Below, piece after piece: positions 1 through 8,491 of a DNA stretch of 64,000 nt (the first letter of the stretch is position 1; every line of letters begins with the position of its first letter). Under the pieces are notes generated by a model that did not search any database, was not told where the DNA came from, and worked only from the letters and a program-made list of their open reading frames with translations. Origin of the DNA: Hyphomicrobiales bacterium (GTDB lineage Bacteria > Pseudomonadota > Alphaproteobacteria > Rhizobiales > Aestuariivirgaceae); the NCBI GenBank assembly GCA_025363755.1, contig JANYLQ010000027.1, forward strand, positions 1 through 64,000. Reading direction: 5' to 3'. The translations under genes were made by a program, and so were the position numbers.

Positions 1-1
1 G

Positions 2-367
2 CGCAAGAAGCGCGTGGCCGCTGGTTCGGGCACCAAGGTTGAAGAAATAAACAAGCTGCTCAAAATGCATTTGCAGATGGCCACCATGATGAAACAAATG
101 GGCCAAGGCAAAGGCATGCTCGGCAAGCTGATGGGTGGCCAAGGCGCGCCCGATGCAGCGGAGATGGAAAAGATGCAGGCAGAGCTTGCTGGGATGGACC
201 CCAATTCATTGCCGCCTGAGCTGCGCGATATGATGGATAGCGGCGGCATTCCCACGCCACCAAGCCTACCCGGTTTAGGTGGAGCGAAATTACCAGGCCT
301 TGGCGGTTTGCCGGGTCTTGGTGGCAATCCCTTCAAAGGTTTTCCCGGTTTGGGGAAGAAGAAATAA
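2..367 (+). CDS. ffh: Signal recognition particle protein Ffh, C-terminal fragment
   Basis: This is the 3' end of ffh; its start lies before the window. Ffh is the SRP GTPase that binds 4.5S RNA and signal peptides and delivers ribosome-nascent chains to FtsY. The visible part is the end of the methionine-rich M domain: an RKKR-type RNA-binding segment, then a helix dense in Met (MMKQM). The GTPase domain is off-window. The tail is unusual in being rich in Pro, Gly and Leu, with repeated PGLGG units before the final KKK. It is 30 bp upstream of rpsP and co-directional, the usual alphaproteobacterial order. Its receptor FtsY is also in the window (13.2 kb). Confidence 0.95.
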   Translation, partial: RKKRVAAGSGTKVEEINKLLKMHLQMATMMKQMGQGKGMLGKLMGGQGAPDAAEMEKMQAELAGMDPNSLPPELRDMMDSGGIPTPPSLPGLGGAKLPGLGGLPGLGGNPFKGFPGLGKKK

Positions 368-396
368 TTTTAATCGTAATCAAGGAGAACTAAAAT

Positions 397-846
397 ATGT
401 CAGTTAAAATCCGCCTCGCACGCGCAGGCTCCAAGAAGCGCCCTTATTATCACATCGTGGTGGCTGCTGCCACTTCGCCGCGTGATGGTAAGTTCATCGA
501 CATCATTGGTGCGTTCAATCCCATGTTGGCCAAAGATGCTCCAGACCGCGTCAAGATTGATGGTGCCAAGGCTGCTGAATGGATGAAGAAGGGCGCGCAA
601 CCAACAGACCGTGTTTTGCGCTTCCTTGACAAGGCTGGCGTTGCAAAACGCCCCGTGCGCAACAATCCAAACAAAGCACTGCCCGGCAAGAAGCGCATGG
701 AGCGTGAAAAGCTGGCTGCTGATGCTGTGGCAAAAGTTGCTGCCGCTGCTGAAGCTGCAAAGGCTGCTGAAGCTGCTGCAATTGAAGCTGCAAAAGCCGC
801 CGCTGCTGCGCCTGCTGAAGCTGTTGCTGAAACACCAGCAGCGTAA
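397..846 (+). CDS. rpsP: 30S ribosomal protein S16
   Basis: S16 is a small-subunit assembly protein that binds 16S rRNA. The N-terminal 85 residues match the family ([18 protein letters not shown] start). An AAGGAG ribosome-binding site sits about 8 nt before the ATG. At 149 residues it is well above the usual 80-90. The extra length is a C-terminal tail from about residue 105 built almost only of Ala, Lys, Glu and Val, with Ala-rich tracts, likely helical or disordered. Such tails occur in alphaproteobacterial S16. It is followed 7 bp later by rimM. Confidence 0.97.
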   Translation: MSVKIRLARAGSKKRPYYHIVVAAATSPRDGKFIDIIGAFNPMLAKDAPDRVKIDGAKAAEWMKKGAQPTDRVLRFLDKAGVAKRPVRNNPNKALPGKKRMEREKLAADAVAKVAAAAEAAKAAEAAAIEAAKAAAAAPAEAVAETPAA

Positions 847-853
847 CATTTAA

Positions 854-1378
854 ATGACGCCGCGCGATCTCATATCGGTCGGCGTTATTATTGGGGCACA
901 TGGAATTCGCGGTGAGGTGAAGTTGAAAAGCTTCACCGCTGATCCAAGGGCGGTTGCCAGTTATGGCCCGCTGTTATCCGCCACGGGCGAGATGTTCGAA
1001 ATCACCAAACTCAAACCTGCGACGACTGATTTTATTGCGACACTCAAAAACGTGACAGATCGTAATCGCTCTGAAACCTTGAAGGGCACGGAGCTTTTTA
1101 TCTCCCGCGCGCAATTGCCGAAAACATCTGACGATGAAATCTATATACACGATCTCACCGGAACCTCCGTGTACGGAGCAAATAATACGTTGCTGGGTGT
1201 GATTGTGGGGTTTGAAAATTTTGGTGCGGGCGATTTGATGGATGTGAAAGTGGAGGGGCGGGCCGAGACTGTGCTTATTCCTTACACGAAGAAGTTCATC
1301 GTCTCTGCGACCGTCGAAAAAGTGATCGTGGATTTGCCGGAAGATTATTTGGAGGAGGGCAAACGCGATGACATTTGA
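854..1378 (+). CDS. rimM: Ribosome maturation factor RimM
   Basis: RimM assists 30S head maturation, binding S19 and acting late in 16S processing. The 174-residue protein has the N-terminal RimM barrel with the family hallmark [10 protein letters not shown], then a C-terminal PRC-barrel ending in a DYLEEG-type motif. It lies between rpsP and trmD, the conserved rpsP-rimM-trmD-rplS order, and its last 11 nt overlap the start of trmD in another frame, which suggests translational coupling. Confidence 0.97.
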   Translation: MTPRDLISVGVIIGAHGIRGEVKLKSFTADPRAVASYGPLLSATGEMFEITKLKPATTDFIATLKNVTDRNRSETLKGTELFISRAQLPKTSDDEIYIHDLTGTSVYGANNTLLGVIVGFENFGAGDLMDVKVEGRAETVLIPYTKKFIVSATVEKVIVDLPEDYLEEGKRDDI

Positions 1379-2060
1379 CGCGCAAATCCTCACCCTCTTT
1401 CCCGACATGTTTCCGGGCACGCTTGGCCAATCACTGGCGGGCAAAGCTTTAAGTGATGGCAAATGGTCATATGCCGCACATGACATAAGAAGTTTCACCA
1501 CGGATCGTCACCGCACCGTGGATGATCATCCGGCAGGTGGTGGGGCTGGCATGGTGATCAAGCCCGATATTCTGGCGCGCGCCATTGATGCCACGCCGCA
1601 TAAAGGCCCGCGCTTGCTGATGAGCCCGCGTGGCAAGCCGCTTACTCAGACTTTCGTGCGCGAGCTTGCAAGCGGTGAAGGCTGTATGATTATCTGCGGT
1701 CGCTTTGAGGGCATAGATGAGCGCGTCATCGAAAACCGCCAGCTGCAAGAAATCTCGATTGGCGATTATATTCTCTCAGGTGGTGAACCTGCGGCGCTGG
1801 TTCTGCTCGACGCTGTGATCCGCCTGCTGCCGGGGGTGATGGGCCACGACCAGTCACATGCTGAGGAAAGTTTTGAGGACGGGCTGTTGGAGCACCCGCA
1901 TTACACCAAGCCCAGAATCTGGGAGGGGCTGGATACACCCGACATTCTGCAATCGGGCGATCATGCTAAAATTGCCGCCTGGAAACGTGAAAAACGTGAA
2001 GAATTAACGAAAAAACGCCGTCTCGACCTCTGGGACAAATATATCAAGGCCAAAGGTTGA
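1368..2060 (+). CDS. trmD: tRNA (guanine-37-N1)-methyltransferase TrmD
   Basis: TrmD methylates G37 of tRNAs that read CNN/CGG-type codons, using SAM, and so prevents +1 frameshifting. The 230-residue protein shows the SPOUT trefoil-knot region ([15 protein letters not shown] site) and the C-terminal LEHPHYTKP substrate-binding motif. Length is typical (230-255). It overlaps the end of rimM by 11 nt and precedes rplS by about 55 bp. Confidence 0.97.
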   Translation: MTFDAQILTLFPDMFPGTLGQSLAGKALSDGKWSYAAHDIRSFTTDRHRTVDDHPAGGGAGMVIKPDILARAIDATPHKGPRLLMSPRGKPLTQTFVRELASGEGCMIICGRFEGIDERVIENRQLQEISIGDYILSGGEPAALVLLDAVIRLLPGVMGHDQSHAEESFEDGLLEHPHYTKPRIWEGLDTPDILQSGDHAKIAAWKREKREELTKKRRLDLWDKYIKAKG

Positions 2061-2115
2061 TTTATTCAAATTTACAGGCTAAAGGCCCCCAACTTCGAAA
2101 ATAGGATTGAGTATC

Positions 2116-2787
2116 ATGAATATCATTGCGCAGCTTGAAAAAGAGCAAATGGCCATTGTTTCTGCCAAGCGCCAGGTTCCCGATTTTGCCCCAGGCGATA
2201 CGGTAATTGTAAATGTTAAGGTTGTGGAAGGTGAACGCAGCCGTATCCAAGCCTATGAAGGTTTGGTGATCGGTCGCTCTGGCGGCGGCATCAACGAAAA
2301 CTTCACCGTTCGCAAAATGTCATATGGCGAAGGTGTGGAGCGTATTTTCCCGGTTTATTCACCAATGATCGATTCGATCAAGGTGATCCGCCGTGGTAAG
2401 GTGCGTCGTGCCAAGTTGTATTACCTTAAGGGGCTTACCGGCAAGCGCGCACGTATCACTGAAAAGCTGACCAAGTTTGCTGGCGCCGTCCTGCCAAAGT
2501 CATCGCCAGCTGAAGTTAAAGATTTGGCTCCAGTGGCGGCCGATGATGTATCGTTGATCGCGGGTGTTGGGCCCAAGATCAAGGATCAGTTGATCGCCGA
2601 AGGCATCTCATCCTTGAACCAGATTGCCGAAATGAATGACGAGCAAATTTTTGCTCTCGACGAAAAGCTCGGCCTCAAAGGCAAGTCCAAGCGCGAAGAA
2701 TGGGTGACCCAAGCCAAGGAATTGGTTGCGGGCAAAGCCCCACGTGCAAAAATTGATCAAAAGGCTGCTGACGCCGCTAAGGCTTGA
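2116..2787 (+). CDS. rplS: 50S ribosomal protein L19 with a C-terminal helix-hairpin-helix extension
   Basis: L19 sits at the 30S-50S interface. Residues 1-120 are a normal L19 (IAQLEKEQ start, [31 protein letters not shown]). I chose the ATG at 2116; an in-frame TTG nine bases upstream is less likely. At 223 residues the protein is about 100 longer than standard. After a Ala/Pro linker, residues 143-205 form a helix-hairpin-helix-like module (LIAGVGPKI, then [10 protein letters not shown]) that closely resembles the extension on L21 in this window. The end, [11 protein letters not shown], also matches L21. It is the last gene of the ffh-rplS run, before an intrinsic terminator. Confidence 0.96.
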   Translation: MNIIAQLEKEQMAIVSAKRQVPDFAPGDTVIVNVKVVEGERSRIQAYEGLVIGRSGGGINENFTVRKMSYGEGVERIFPVYSPMIDSIKVIRRGKVRRAKLYYLKGLTGKRARITEKLTKFAGAVLPKSSPAEVKDLAPVAADDVSLIAGVGPKIKDQLIAEGISSLNQIAEMNDEQIFALDEKLGLKGKSKREEWVTQAKELVAGKAPRAKIDQKAADAAKA

Positions 2788-2809
2788 AGCTTTAGATAGT
2801 GAATTGAAG

Positions 2810-2837
2810 AAGGCCAGCTCGCGAGACTGGCCTTTTT
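2810..2837 (+). terminator. Intrinsic terminator after rplS
   Basis: A perfect 8-bp stem (AAGGCCAG / CTGGCCTT) with a 9-nt loop is followed by TTTTT. It starts 22 bp after the rplS stop codon and should end the ffh-rpsP-rimM-trmD-rplS transcript. Confidence 0.9.
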
Positions 2838-2900
2838 GTTTTAGGCTGTTCAACCAATATTTGACTTAAAAGCGCCACACGCTAAATACGCTTGCAAAAA

Positions 2901-2943
2901 CCCCTCTGCCCCTTTGGGGGCACCTCCCCCTGAAGGGGAGGGT
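2901..2943. repeat. GC-rich double-hairpin intergenic element upstream of leuC
   Basis: Two adjacent small hairpins, GCCCC-TTTG-GGGC (2908-2921) and CTCCCC-..-GGGGAG (2924-2940), lie 20 bp before the leuC start. The C/G-tract double-hairpin form resembles dispersed intergenic repeats of many Rhizobiales genomes. I see only this copy in the window, so repeat status is inferred. It could also affect leuC translation by occluding the region upstream of the start. Confidence 0.5.
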
Positions 2944-2964
2944 TGTTTAATGAAGAGAAACCAA

Positions 2965-4374
2965 ATGGCAAAAACCCGCACATTATATGACAAGATATGG
3001 GATGATCATGTGGCGCATCAGGCGGACGATGGCACGTGTCTGCTTTATATTGATCGCCATCTCGTGCATGAAGTGACGTCCCCTCAAGCTTTTGAAGGTT
3101 TGCGCATGACCGGGCGCAAAGTGCGCCATCCAGAAAAGACGCTGGCTGTGGTTGATCATAATGTGCCTACCACAGATCGTTCCAAGGGTATTGCCGAGAC
3201 TGAGAGCCGCCTGCAAGTGGAAGCGCTGGCCAATAATGCCAAAGAATTCGGCATCACTTATTTTAACGAGATGGATAAGCGCCAAGGCATTGTGCATGTG
3301 GTTGGGCCTGAGCAGGGCTTTACACTTCCCGGCACCACCATTGTGTGCGGCGACAGCCACACCTCGACTCACGGCGCATTTGGCGCTTTAGCGCACGGCA
3401 TTGGCACATCAGAAGTGGAACATGTGCTGGCCACGCAAACACTGATTCAGAAAAAAGCCAAGAACATGAAAGTGGAAGTGAATGGCAAGCTGGCCAAGCA
3501 CTCCACCGCAAAAGACATCATCCTCGCCATCATAGGCGAAATCGGCACGGCGGGCGGCACGGGTTCCGTGATTGAGTTTGCGGGCGAAGCCATCAGGGAC
3601 TTGTCGATGGAAGGCCGCATGACTGTCTGCAATATGACGATTGAAGGCGGAGCGCGGGCTGGTTTGATTGCACCCGATGAAAAAGCATTTGAATATCTGA
3701 AGGGCAAACCCCGCGCACCCAAAGGTGCCGATTGGGATAAAGCCATGGCCTATTGGGCCACTTTGCACACAGATGAAGGTGCACATTTTGACCGTATCGT
3801 GACTTTGGATGCAGCCAATCTGCCACCAATCGTGTCATGGGGCACATCGCCTGAAGATGTGGTTTCAGTCGCAGGAGCGGTTCCTGATCCATCGCTGATT
3901 GAAGATGAAGGCAAACGCCAATCCAAATTCCGTGCTCTTGAATATATGGGCCTCAAAGCTGGTCAGAAGATCACTGATATTGCACTTGATGTGATCTGGA
4001 TTGGTTCGTGCACCAATGGCCGCATTGAAGATATGCGCGCTGTGGCTGATGTGGTGAAGGGCAAAAAAATTGCCACTTCGCTGGATTATGCGATGATCGT
4101 TCCGGGTTCAGGCCTGGTCAAAGAAATGGCTGAAGCTGAGGGACTCGATAAGATTTTTCTGGATGCAGGTTTTGAATGGCGTGAACCAGGTTGTTCCATG
4201 TGCCTAGCTATGAACCCTGACCAGTTAAAGCCCGGCCAACGCGCTGCCTCTACCTCAAATCGCAATTTTGAAGGCAGACAGGGCTATAAAGGCCGAACCC
4301 ATCTGGTGTCACCGCAAATGGCGGCAGCAGCAGCTCTGGCTGGGCGGTTTGTTGACATCCGACAACAGGGATAA
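2965..4374 (+). CDS. leuC: 3-isopropylmalate dehydratase large subunit LeuC
   Basis: LeuC with LeuD isomerises 2-isopropylmalate to 3-isopropylmalate in leucine synthesis, using a [4Fe-4S] cluster. The cluster ligands are visible: Cys in [12 protein letters not shown] and the CxxC of [33 protein letters not shown] is the aconitase-family substrate region. The start at 2965 ([16 protein letters not shown]) gives 469 residues, the normal size; the reading frame remains open upstream to 2914 but that part crosses the hairpin element and is not conserved. leuD lies 1.8 kb downstream and leuB near 57 kb, so the leu genes are scattered. Confidence 0.97.
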   Translation: MAKTRTLYDKIWDDHVAHQADDGTCLLYIDRHLVHEVTSPQAFEGLRMTGRKVRHPEKTLAVVDHNVPTTDRSKGIAETESRLQVEALANNAKEFGITYFNEMDKRQGIVHVVGPEQGFTLPGTTIVCGDSHTSTHGAFGALAHGIGTSEVEHVLATQTLIQKKAKNMKVEVNGKLAKHSTAKDIILAIIGEIGTAGGTGSVIEFAGEAIRDLSMEGRMTVCNMTIEGGARAGLIAPDEKAFEYLKGKPRAPKGADWDKAMAYWATLHTDEGAHFDRIVTLDAANLPPIVSWGTSPEDVVSVAGAVPDPSLIEDEGKRQSKFRALEYMGLKAGQKITDIALDVIWIGSCTNGRIEDMRAVADVVKGKKIATSLDYAMIVPGSGLVKEMAEAEGLDKIFLDAGFEWREPGCSMCLAMNPDQLKPGQRAASTSNRNFEGRQGYKGRTHLVSPQMAAAAALAGRFVDIRQQG

Positions 4375-4486
4375 AAATAAAATTTTATGGGTTTGATTTT
4401 GGTTTTCTTTACCTTATGAGAACCATCGCGCGGATAAGCTGATTCATGTCGGGTCAGTTTGTCAGCGTGTAATTGGGGGAGTTAAT

Positions 4487-4639
4487 ATGAGTACTCAAGT
4501 TGTTGCAGATGCTAAATTCTTGCGCCGTGTGTTGTTTGGTTTGGTCGGCCTGACCGTTATGGCTGGCGTTTTAGCAGGTTTTACAACTGTTCAAGCGATG
4601 AACGCTAATCCAAGCACTTGTCTTTTTGGCTGTGAATAA
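4487..4639 (+). CDS. Predicted 50-residue single-pass membrane peptide
   Basis: I do not recognise a family. The frame opens with ATG 5 nt after a GGGGGAG ribosome-binding site, which supports it as a real gene despite its size. It encodes 50 residues: a polar start with RR (residues 13-14), one hydrophobic helix at about 15-36 (FGLVGLTVMAGVLAGF), and a short tail with two cysteines (CLFGC) near the end. It may be a membrane-anchored peptide or have a weak signal sequence; the Cys pair could bind metal or form a disulfide. A bidirectional terminator follows 57 bp later. Confidence 0.55.
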   Translation: MSTQVVADAKFLRRVLFGLVGLTVMAGVLAGFTTVQAMNANPSTCLFGCE

Positions 4640-4690
4640 CTCTCACTTTGTAGTCTGAACGAAGCCGATTTGGTGAGGGTTTGGGCAACA

Positions 4691-4730
4691 AAAAACCGGC
4701 CGTGTGGGAGTTCACGGTCGGCTTTGTTAT
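4691..4730. terminator. Bidirectional intrinsic terminator
   Basis: Stem CCGGCCGTG (4696-4704) pairs with CACGGTCGG (4713-4721), with one G-T pair. The minus-strand transcript runs into TTTTTTG and the plus-strand into CTTTGTTATTT. It lies between two convergent genes: the 50-residue peptide (+) and the small secreted protein (-), and can end both. Confidence 0.8.
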
Positions 4731-4746
4731 TTAGTTGAGCTAGAAT

Positions 4747-5034
4747 TTAGCCGCAAACCCATTGCTTTGACCACACGGTGATCTTGTGGGTGTGCCAGCT
4801 ATTCCAAACGCGGCGCTTAACCATTTGATAGCCGCAGTCGCCATCATCATAACCAGCATCATAATAATCAGGGTAGCCATAGCCACCGCCGTGGAAGCCG
4901 AAGCTGCCGGAAGTGATGCCGCCAGAGCCAAAGCCCAGACCAATGTCAAAGCTGTCGGCCTTTGCGGAAGAGGCGCCAAAGCCAACGGCCAAGGCTGATA
5001 CAGTTGCGAGCGTAATAAGGGTCTTGCGGATCAT
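4747..5034 (-). CDS. Small secreted Gly/Tyr-rich protein
   Basis: Family not recognised. The 95-residue product begins with a clear Sec signal peptide (MIRKTLITLATVSALAVGF, probable cleavage after SAKA at about residue 26). The mature part is rich in Gly, Tyr, Asp and Phe (GFGSGG, GGGYGYPDYYDAGYDDG), followed by a basic, aromatic end with several Trp and His and one Cys close to the C-terminus; a second Cys sits in DCGYQ, so a disulfide is possible. The start has an AAGGAAT ribosome-binding site. It is probably periplasmic or cell-surface. It is a stand-alone gene ending at the shared terminator; function unknown. Confidence 0.75.
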   Translation of the reverse strand: MIRKTLITLATVSALAVGFGASSAKADSFDIGLGFGSGGITSGSFGFHGGGYGYPDYYDAGYDDGDCGYQMVKRRVWNSWHTHKITVWSKQWVCG

Positions 5035-5189
5035 GGTTTAATTCCTTTTGTTGACGTTTCATTTGTTGAGCGGTGATCATCACCGTTGATGTGACCCTTA
5101 TGAAGCATTGGTGCTGAACCTTTTCTGAGGGGACCATTAATCTGCCGTTCATATTGAAAACCCTGCAGACAGCCTGTAGAAGCCCGCTC

Positions 5190-6146
5190 ATGAATACTAA
5201 ACCCACCATTTTTATTGACGGCGAAGCAGGCACCACGGGATTGCAGATTCGGGATCGTTTGAAAAACCGTTCCGATATTGAGCTGGTTTCGATCGCGGCT
5301 GATAAGCGCAAAGACCCGGAAGCGCGGCGTGCTCTGCTGAATTCTGTTGATGTGGCAATTTTGTGCTTGCCAGATGACGCGGCAATTGAAGCAGTGTCGT
5401 TGATCGACAAGAAATCTAAGACGCGCGTAATTGATGCTTCAACAGCTTATCGCGTTGACCCTAAATGGGCCTATGGTTTTGCGGAGTTGGACTCGAAACA
5501 ACGTGCCCGCATTGCCAAGGCAAAATTTGTGTCAAACCCCGGGTGCTATCCGCAAGGGTTGATTGCCTCGATCAAGCCATTACTCGACAAGGGTTTGATG
5601 CCAGCCAATTACCCTGTCACTTATAATGCAATCTCGGGCTATACGGGCGGTGGCCGGAAGATGGTTGAAGATTATGTGGCCAAGGGTACATCAGCCTCAC
5701 CCTATATGCCATACGGACTAACTTTTAATCACAAGCATTTGCCTGAAATGAAATATTACACGGGCCTCAAACGCGATGTGATTTTCCAACCCGCCGTTGG
5801 CAATTATGCGCAAGGCATGATGGGTTGTGTTCCCCTGTTTCTCAAAGGCTTGAAGAAGGGCACAACGGTTGCGAAAATTCACAAAGCACTGAGCAGCTAT
5901 TTTGCAAAATCAAAATTTGTGTCTGTTGCGCCGCTTGAAATGCTCGAGCGTTCTCCAGCCCTTGACCCCCGAGCATTAAACAATACCAACCAACTTCGGC
6001 TTCATGTTTTAGCCAATGAGGAGCGCGGCCAAGTTTTGGTCATGTCGATCTATGATAATCTCGGCAAAGGCGCATCAGGTGCTGCCGTACAAAATCTCAA
6101 TTTGATGATCGGTGCTGATGAAGCGCTGGCCGTCGATCTTATTTAA
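5190..6146 (+). CDS. argC: N-acetyl-gamma-glutamyl-phosphate reductase (type 2)
   Basis: ArgC reduces N-acetyl-glutamyl phosphate to the semialdehyde in arginine synthesis, with NADPH. The NADP-binding loop ([13 protein letters not shown]) is at the N-terminus, the catalytic Cys is in SNPGCYPQG, and the active-site His is in FNHKHLPEM. The ATG at 5190 ([11 protein letters not shown]) gives 318 residues, matching the short type-2 ArgC; the frame is open 36 bp further upstream but without homology-like sequence. It ends 9 bp before leuD, so the two may share a transcript, joining arginine and leucine genes. Confidence 0.95.
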   Translation: MNTKPTIFIDGEAGTTGLQIRDRLKNRSDIELVSIAADKRKDPEARRALLNSVDVAILCLPDDAAIEAVSLIDKKSKTRVIDASTAYRVDPKWAYGFAELDSKQRARIAKAKFVSNPGCYPQGLIASIKPLLDKGLMPANYPVTYNAISGYTGGGRKMVEDYVAKGTSASPYMPYGLTFNHKHLPEMKYYTGLKRDVIFQPAVGNYAQGMMGCVPLFLKGLKKGTTVAKIHKALSSYFAKSKFVSVAPLEMLERSPALDPRALNNTNQLRLHVLANEERGQVLVMSIYDNLGKGASGAAVQNLNLMIGADEALAVDLI

Positions 6147-6155
6147 GGAACCATC

Positions 6156-6761
6156 ATGCAAAAATTTGATACATTGACCGGTGTTGCCGCACCCATGAAT
6201 ATCACCAATATCGACACCGATATGATTATCCCGAAGCAGTTCCTCAAAACTATTAAACGCACGGGTTTGGGCAAATCGCTGTTCTATGAAATGCGTTACA
6301 CCCAAGAAGGCAAAGAGCTGCCGGATTTTGTGCTCAATCAACCGGCTTACCGCAAGGCTGAAATATTGGTGGCTGGCGATAATTTTGGCTGCGGCTCATC
6401 ACGCGAACATGCCCCATGGGCGCTGCTTGATTTTGGCATTCGCTGCGTGATTGCCACTAGCTTTGCTGATATTTTTTATAATAACTGTTTCAAGAACGGT
6501 ATTTTGCCAATCGTGGTTTCAGCCGAAGATCAGAAAAAACTTCTCGATGACGCTCAGCGTGGTTCTAACGCCACGATGACCATTGATCTGCCAAATCAAG
6601 AAATCCGTGGCCCCGATGGAGGCAAAATAAAATTCAATGTTGACGCTTTCCGTAAACATTGCATGTTGAACGGGCTTGATGACATCGGCCTCACCATGGA
6701 AAAAGCTGATTCAATTTCCTCCTTCGAGAAGAAGAACACCGCTTCTCACCCTTGGCTGTAG
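6156..6761 (+). CDS. leuD: 3-isopropylmalate dehydratase small subunit LeuD
   Basis: LeuD forms the swivelling domain of isopropylmalate isomerase with LeuC. The 201 residues carry [14 protein letters not shown] and the [17 protein letters not shown] substrate-binding segment, both diagnostic. An AAGGA ribosome-binding site precedes the ATG. It follows argC by 9 bp and is followed 3 bp later by the AEC transporter, a compact argC-leuD-transporter-kinase cluster. Confidence 0.97.
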   Translation: MQKFDTLTGVAAPMNITNIDTDMIIPKQFLKTIKRTGLGKSLFYEMRYTQEGKELPDFVLNQPAYRKAEILVAGDNFGCGSSREHAPWALLDFGIRCVIATSFADIFYNNCFKNGILPIVVSAEDQKKLLDDAQRGSNATMTIDLPNQEIRGPDGGKIKFNVDAFRKHCMLNGLDDIGLTMEKADSISSFEKKNTASHPWL

Positions 6762-6764
6762 CGA

Positions 6765-7712
6765 TTGGACACTATCCTCATCACTGTTCTCCCGGTTTTC
6801 GGGATGATTGTGCTGGGTTATGGGTTTGCCAAAGCCAACATCATTGATGGCGCAGCAAGCCGGGGGCTTGGCTTATTTGTGTTCAACGTGGCCATTCCAG
6901 CATTGCTGTTTAAAACCATGGCCACACTGAATTCCGCTGATGCTGCGCCTTGGAGCTTATGGGCGGTTTATTATGGCGGCATCACCTGCACATGGTTGGC
7001 TGCCGCCCTCACGTCGCGTTTTATTCCAAGTCTAAATTTTAGTGGTGGTGCCACATCTTCGATGGCCGCTAGCTTTGGCAATTTGGCCATGTTGGGAACA
7101 CCTCTGGCCTTGGCCCATTTTGGCCAATCAGTTGCGGTGCCTCTGGGTTTGATCCTTTCCATCCACGCACCAATCTTATGGTTCTCAGCCGCATTGCACC
7201 GCGAATTGGCGCGGCATTCGGGGAATTTTTCCATTCAAAAGACCAGTCGTGAACTCATTATCAATCTCGCACAGAACGCCATCGTTATGGCTTTGATTGC
7301 TGGTAGTTTGTGGCGGTTTACGGGGCTGGGACTCCACCCAATCGCAGATAAAATGTTGAGCATGTTGGCTGATGCATCTATCCCCACAGCTCTCTTTGCC
7401 CTCGGTTGTTCTCTCTCGGCTTATTCCTTGCGCGGGTCTGGCTCTGGCATGTTTGCATTGATTGGCCTTAAAATGATCTTCATGCCGATTGTTGTATTCG
7501 TGCTCAGCCATTATGTTTTTGCTTTGGCGCCGCTGTGGTCAAAAATTGCAGTATTGTTTGCGGCGATGCCTTCGGGTGCCAATGCTTTTTTATTCGCACA
7601 GAAAAATGATGAGAGCGTGCCAGCTATATCAGGCGCCATCGCGCTTGGAACGGGTCTTGCAGCCATCACCGCATCTGTGCTGCTCTATCTGATGGATAGT
7701 GGAGTAATTTAA
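6765..7712 (+). CDS. AEC family (auxin efflux carrier-like) transporter
   Basis: A 315-residue polytopic inner-membrane protein with about ten hydrophobic segments in two halves, typical of the AEC/BASS-related carriers (PF03547). The N-terminal PVFGMIVLGYGFAKANI and the FNVAIPALLFKTMA stretch match family consensus, as does the later AMPSGANAFLFAQ in the second half. Bacterial members export or import organic acids such as malate or malonate; the substrate here is unknown. The start is a TTG three bases after leuD; no nearer ATG fits the first helix. Confidence 0.88.
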   Translation: MDTILITVLPVFGMIVLGYGFAKANIIDGAASRGLGLFVFNVAIPALLFKTMATLNSADAAPWSLWAVYYGGITCTWLAAALTSRFIPSLNFSGGATSSMAASFGNLAMLGTPLALAHFGQSVAVPLGLILSIHAPILWFSAALHRELARHSGNFSIQKTSRELIINLAQNAIVMALIAGSLWRFTGLGLHPIADKMLSMLADASIPTALFALGCSLSAYSLRGSGSGMFALIGLKMIFMPIVVFVLSHYVFALAPLWSKIAVLFAAMPSGANAFLFAQKNDESVPAISGAIALGTGLAAITASVLLYLMDSGVI

Positions 7713-7714
7713 AT

Positions 7715-8491
7715 ATGGCGCGCGTGCTGGCGATTTCATCACAAGTGGTCTACGGCCCCGTCGGCCTCAATTGCATTGTGCCTGCCTTGCAAAGCGGAGG
7801 CCACGAAGTTCTGGCCATCCCAACAATCCTGCTCTCAAATCATCCAGGTCACGGCAAGCCAGAAGGTAGAGCACTTGCTCCTTCAGAATTGATCGCAATG
7901 ATTGCTGCGCTCGAAAAGTTAGGTGCTTTCGAAAACCTTGACGCTGTGATTACCGGATATTTTGCCAATGCAGAACAAATTGAAATCGTTGCGGCGCTGA
8001 TAATACGACTCAAGTGCAAAATTATTTTAATTGATCCCGTGTTGGGTGATCATGGCAAACTCTATGTGGGGCAAGCTGTAGCGGAAGCCATTAGTGATCG
8101 ACTGGTGCCACTGGCGACAACTCTAACCCCAAATGCTTTTGAACTCTCATGGCTGACGGGTCTTTCGACACAAAATAGTGAGGAAGCCATTCACGCCGCG
8201 CGGTGTCTTAAGGTCAGGGATGTGATTGCAACATCTGTGGTGAAATCTATTTCTGAACTTTCAACGCTTCGTATTTATGGAGGACATGTTGAAGCAATCA
8301 CATCACCAATCGAGGCCAATGTTCCAAACGGCACAGGGGATTATTTATCGGGGCTTTATCTGTCGGGTCTTTTAAGCGACATACCTCAGTCGGCATTCGC
8401 CGATGCCATGCGCCTTCTGCAAAAGGCAATTGCGCGTAGCAAAGGCACACGGATCTTGGATATCACCTCAGACTTCAGCCAAAAGCCGTAA
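7715..8491 (+). CDS. pdxY: Pyridoxal/pyridoxamine kinase, PdxY-like
   Basis: It should phosphorylate pyridoxal in the B6 salvage pathway, using ATP. The 258-residue ribokinase-fold protein shows the early SSQVVYGPVGLN motif (typical of PdxK/PdxY), DPVLGDHGKLYV in the middle, TPNAFELSWLTG and the catalytic GTGD loop in PNGTGDYLSG. It starts 2 bp after the transporter stop. Its last 17 nt overlap the 3' end of htpG on the other strand. PdxY and PdxK cannot be separated with certainty from sequence inspection. Confidence 0.9.
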   Translation: MARVLAISSQVVYGPVGLNCIVPALQSGGHEVLAIPTILLSNHPGHGKPEGRALAPSELIAMIAALEKLGAFENLDAVITGYFANAEQIEIVAALIIRLKCKIILIDPVLGDHGKLYVGQAVAEAISDRLVPLATTLTPNAFELSWLTGLSTQNSEEAIHAARCLKVRDVIATSVVKSISELSTLRIYGGHVEAITSPIEANVPNGTGDYLSGLYLSGLLSDIPQSAFADAMRLLQKAIARSKGTRILDITSDFSQKP

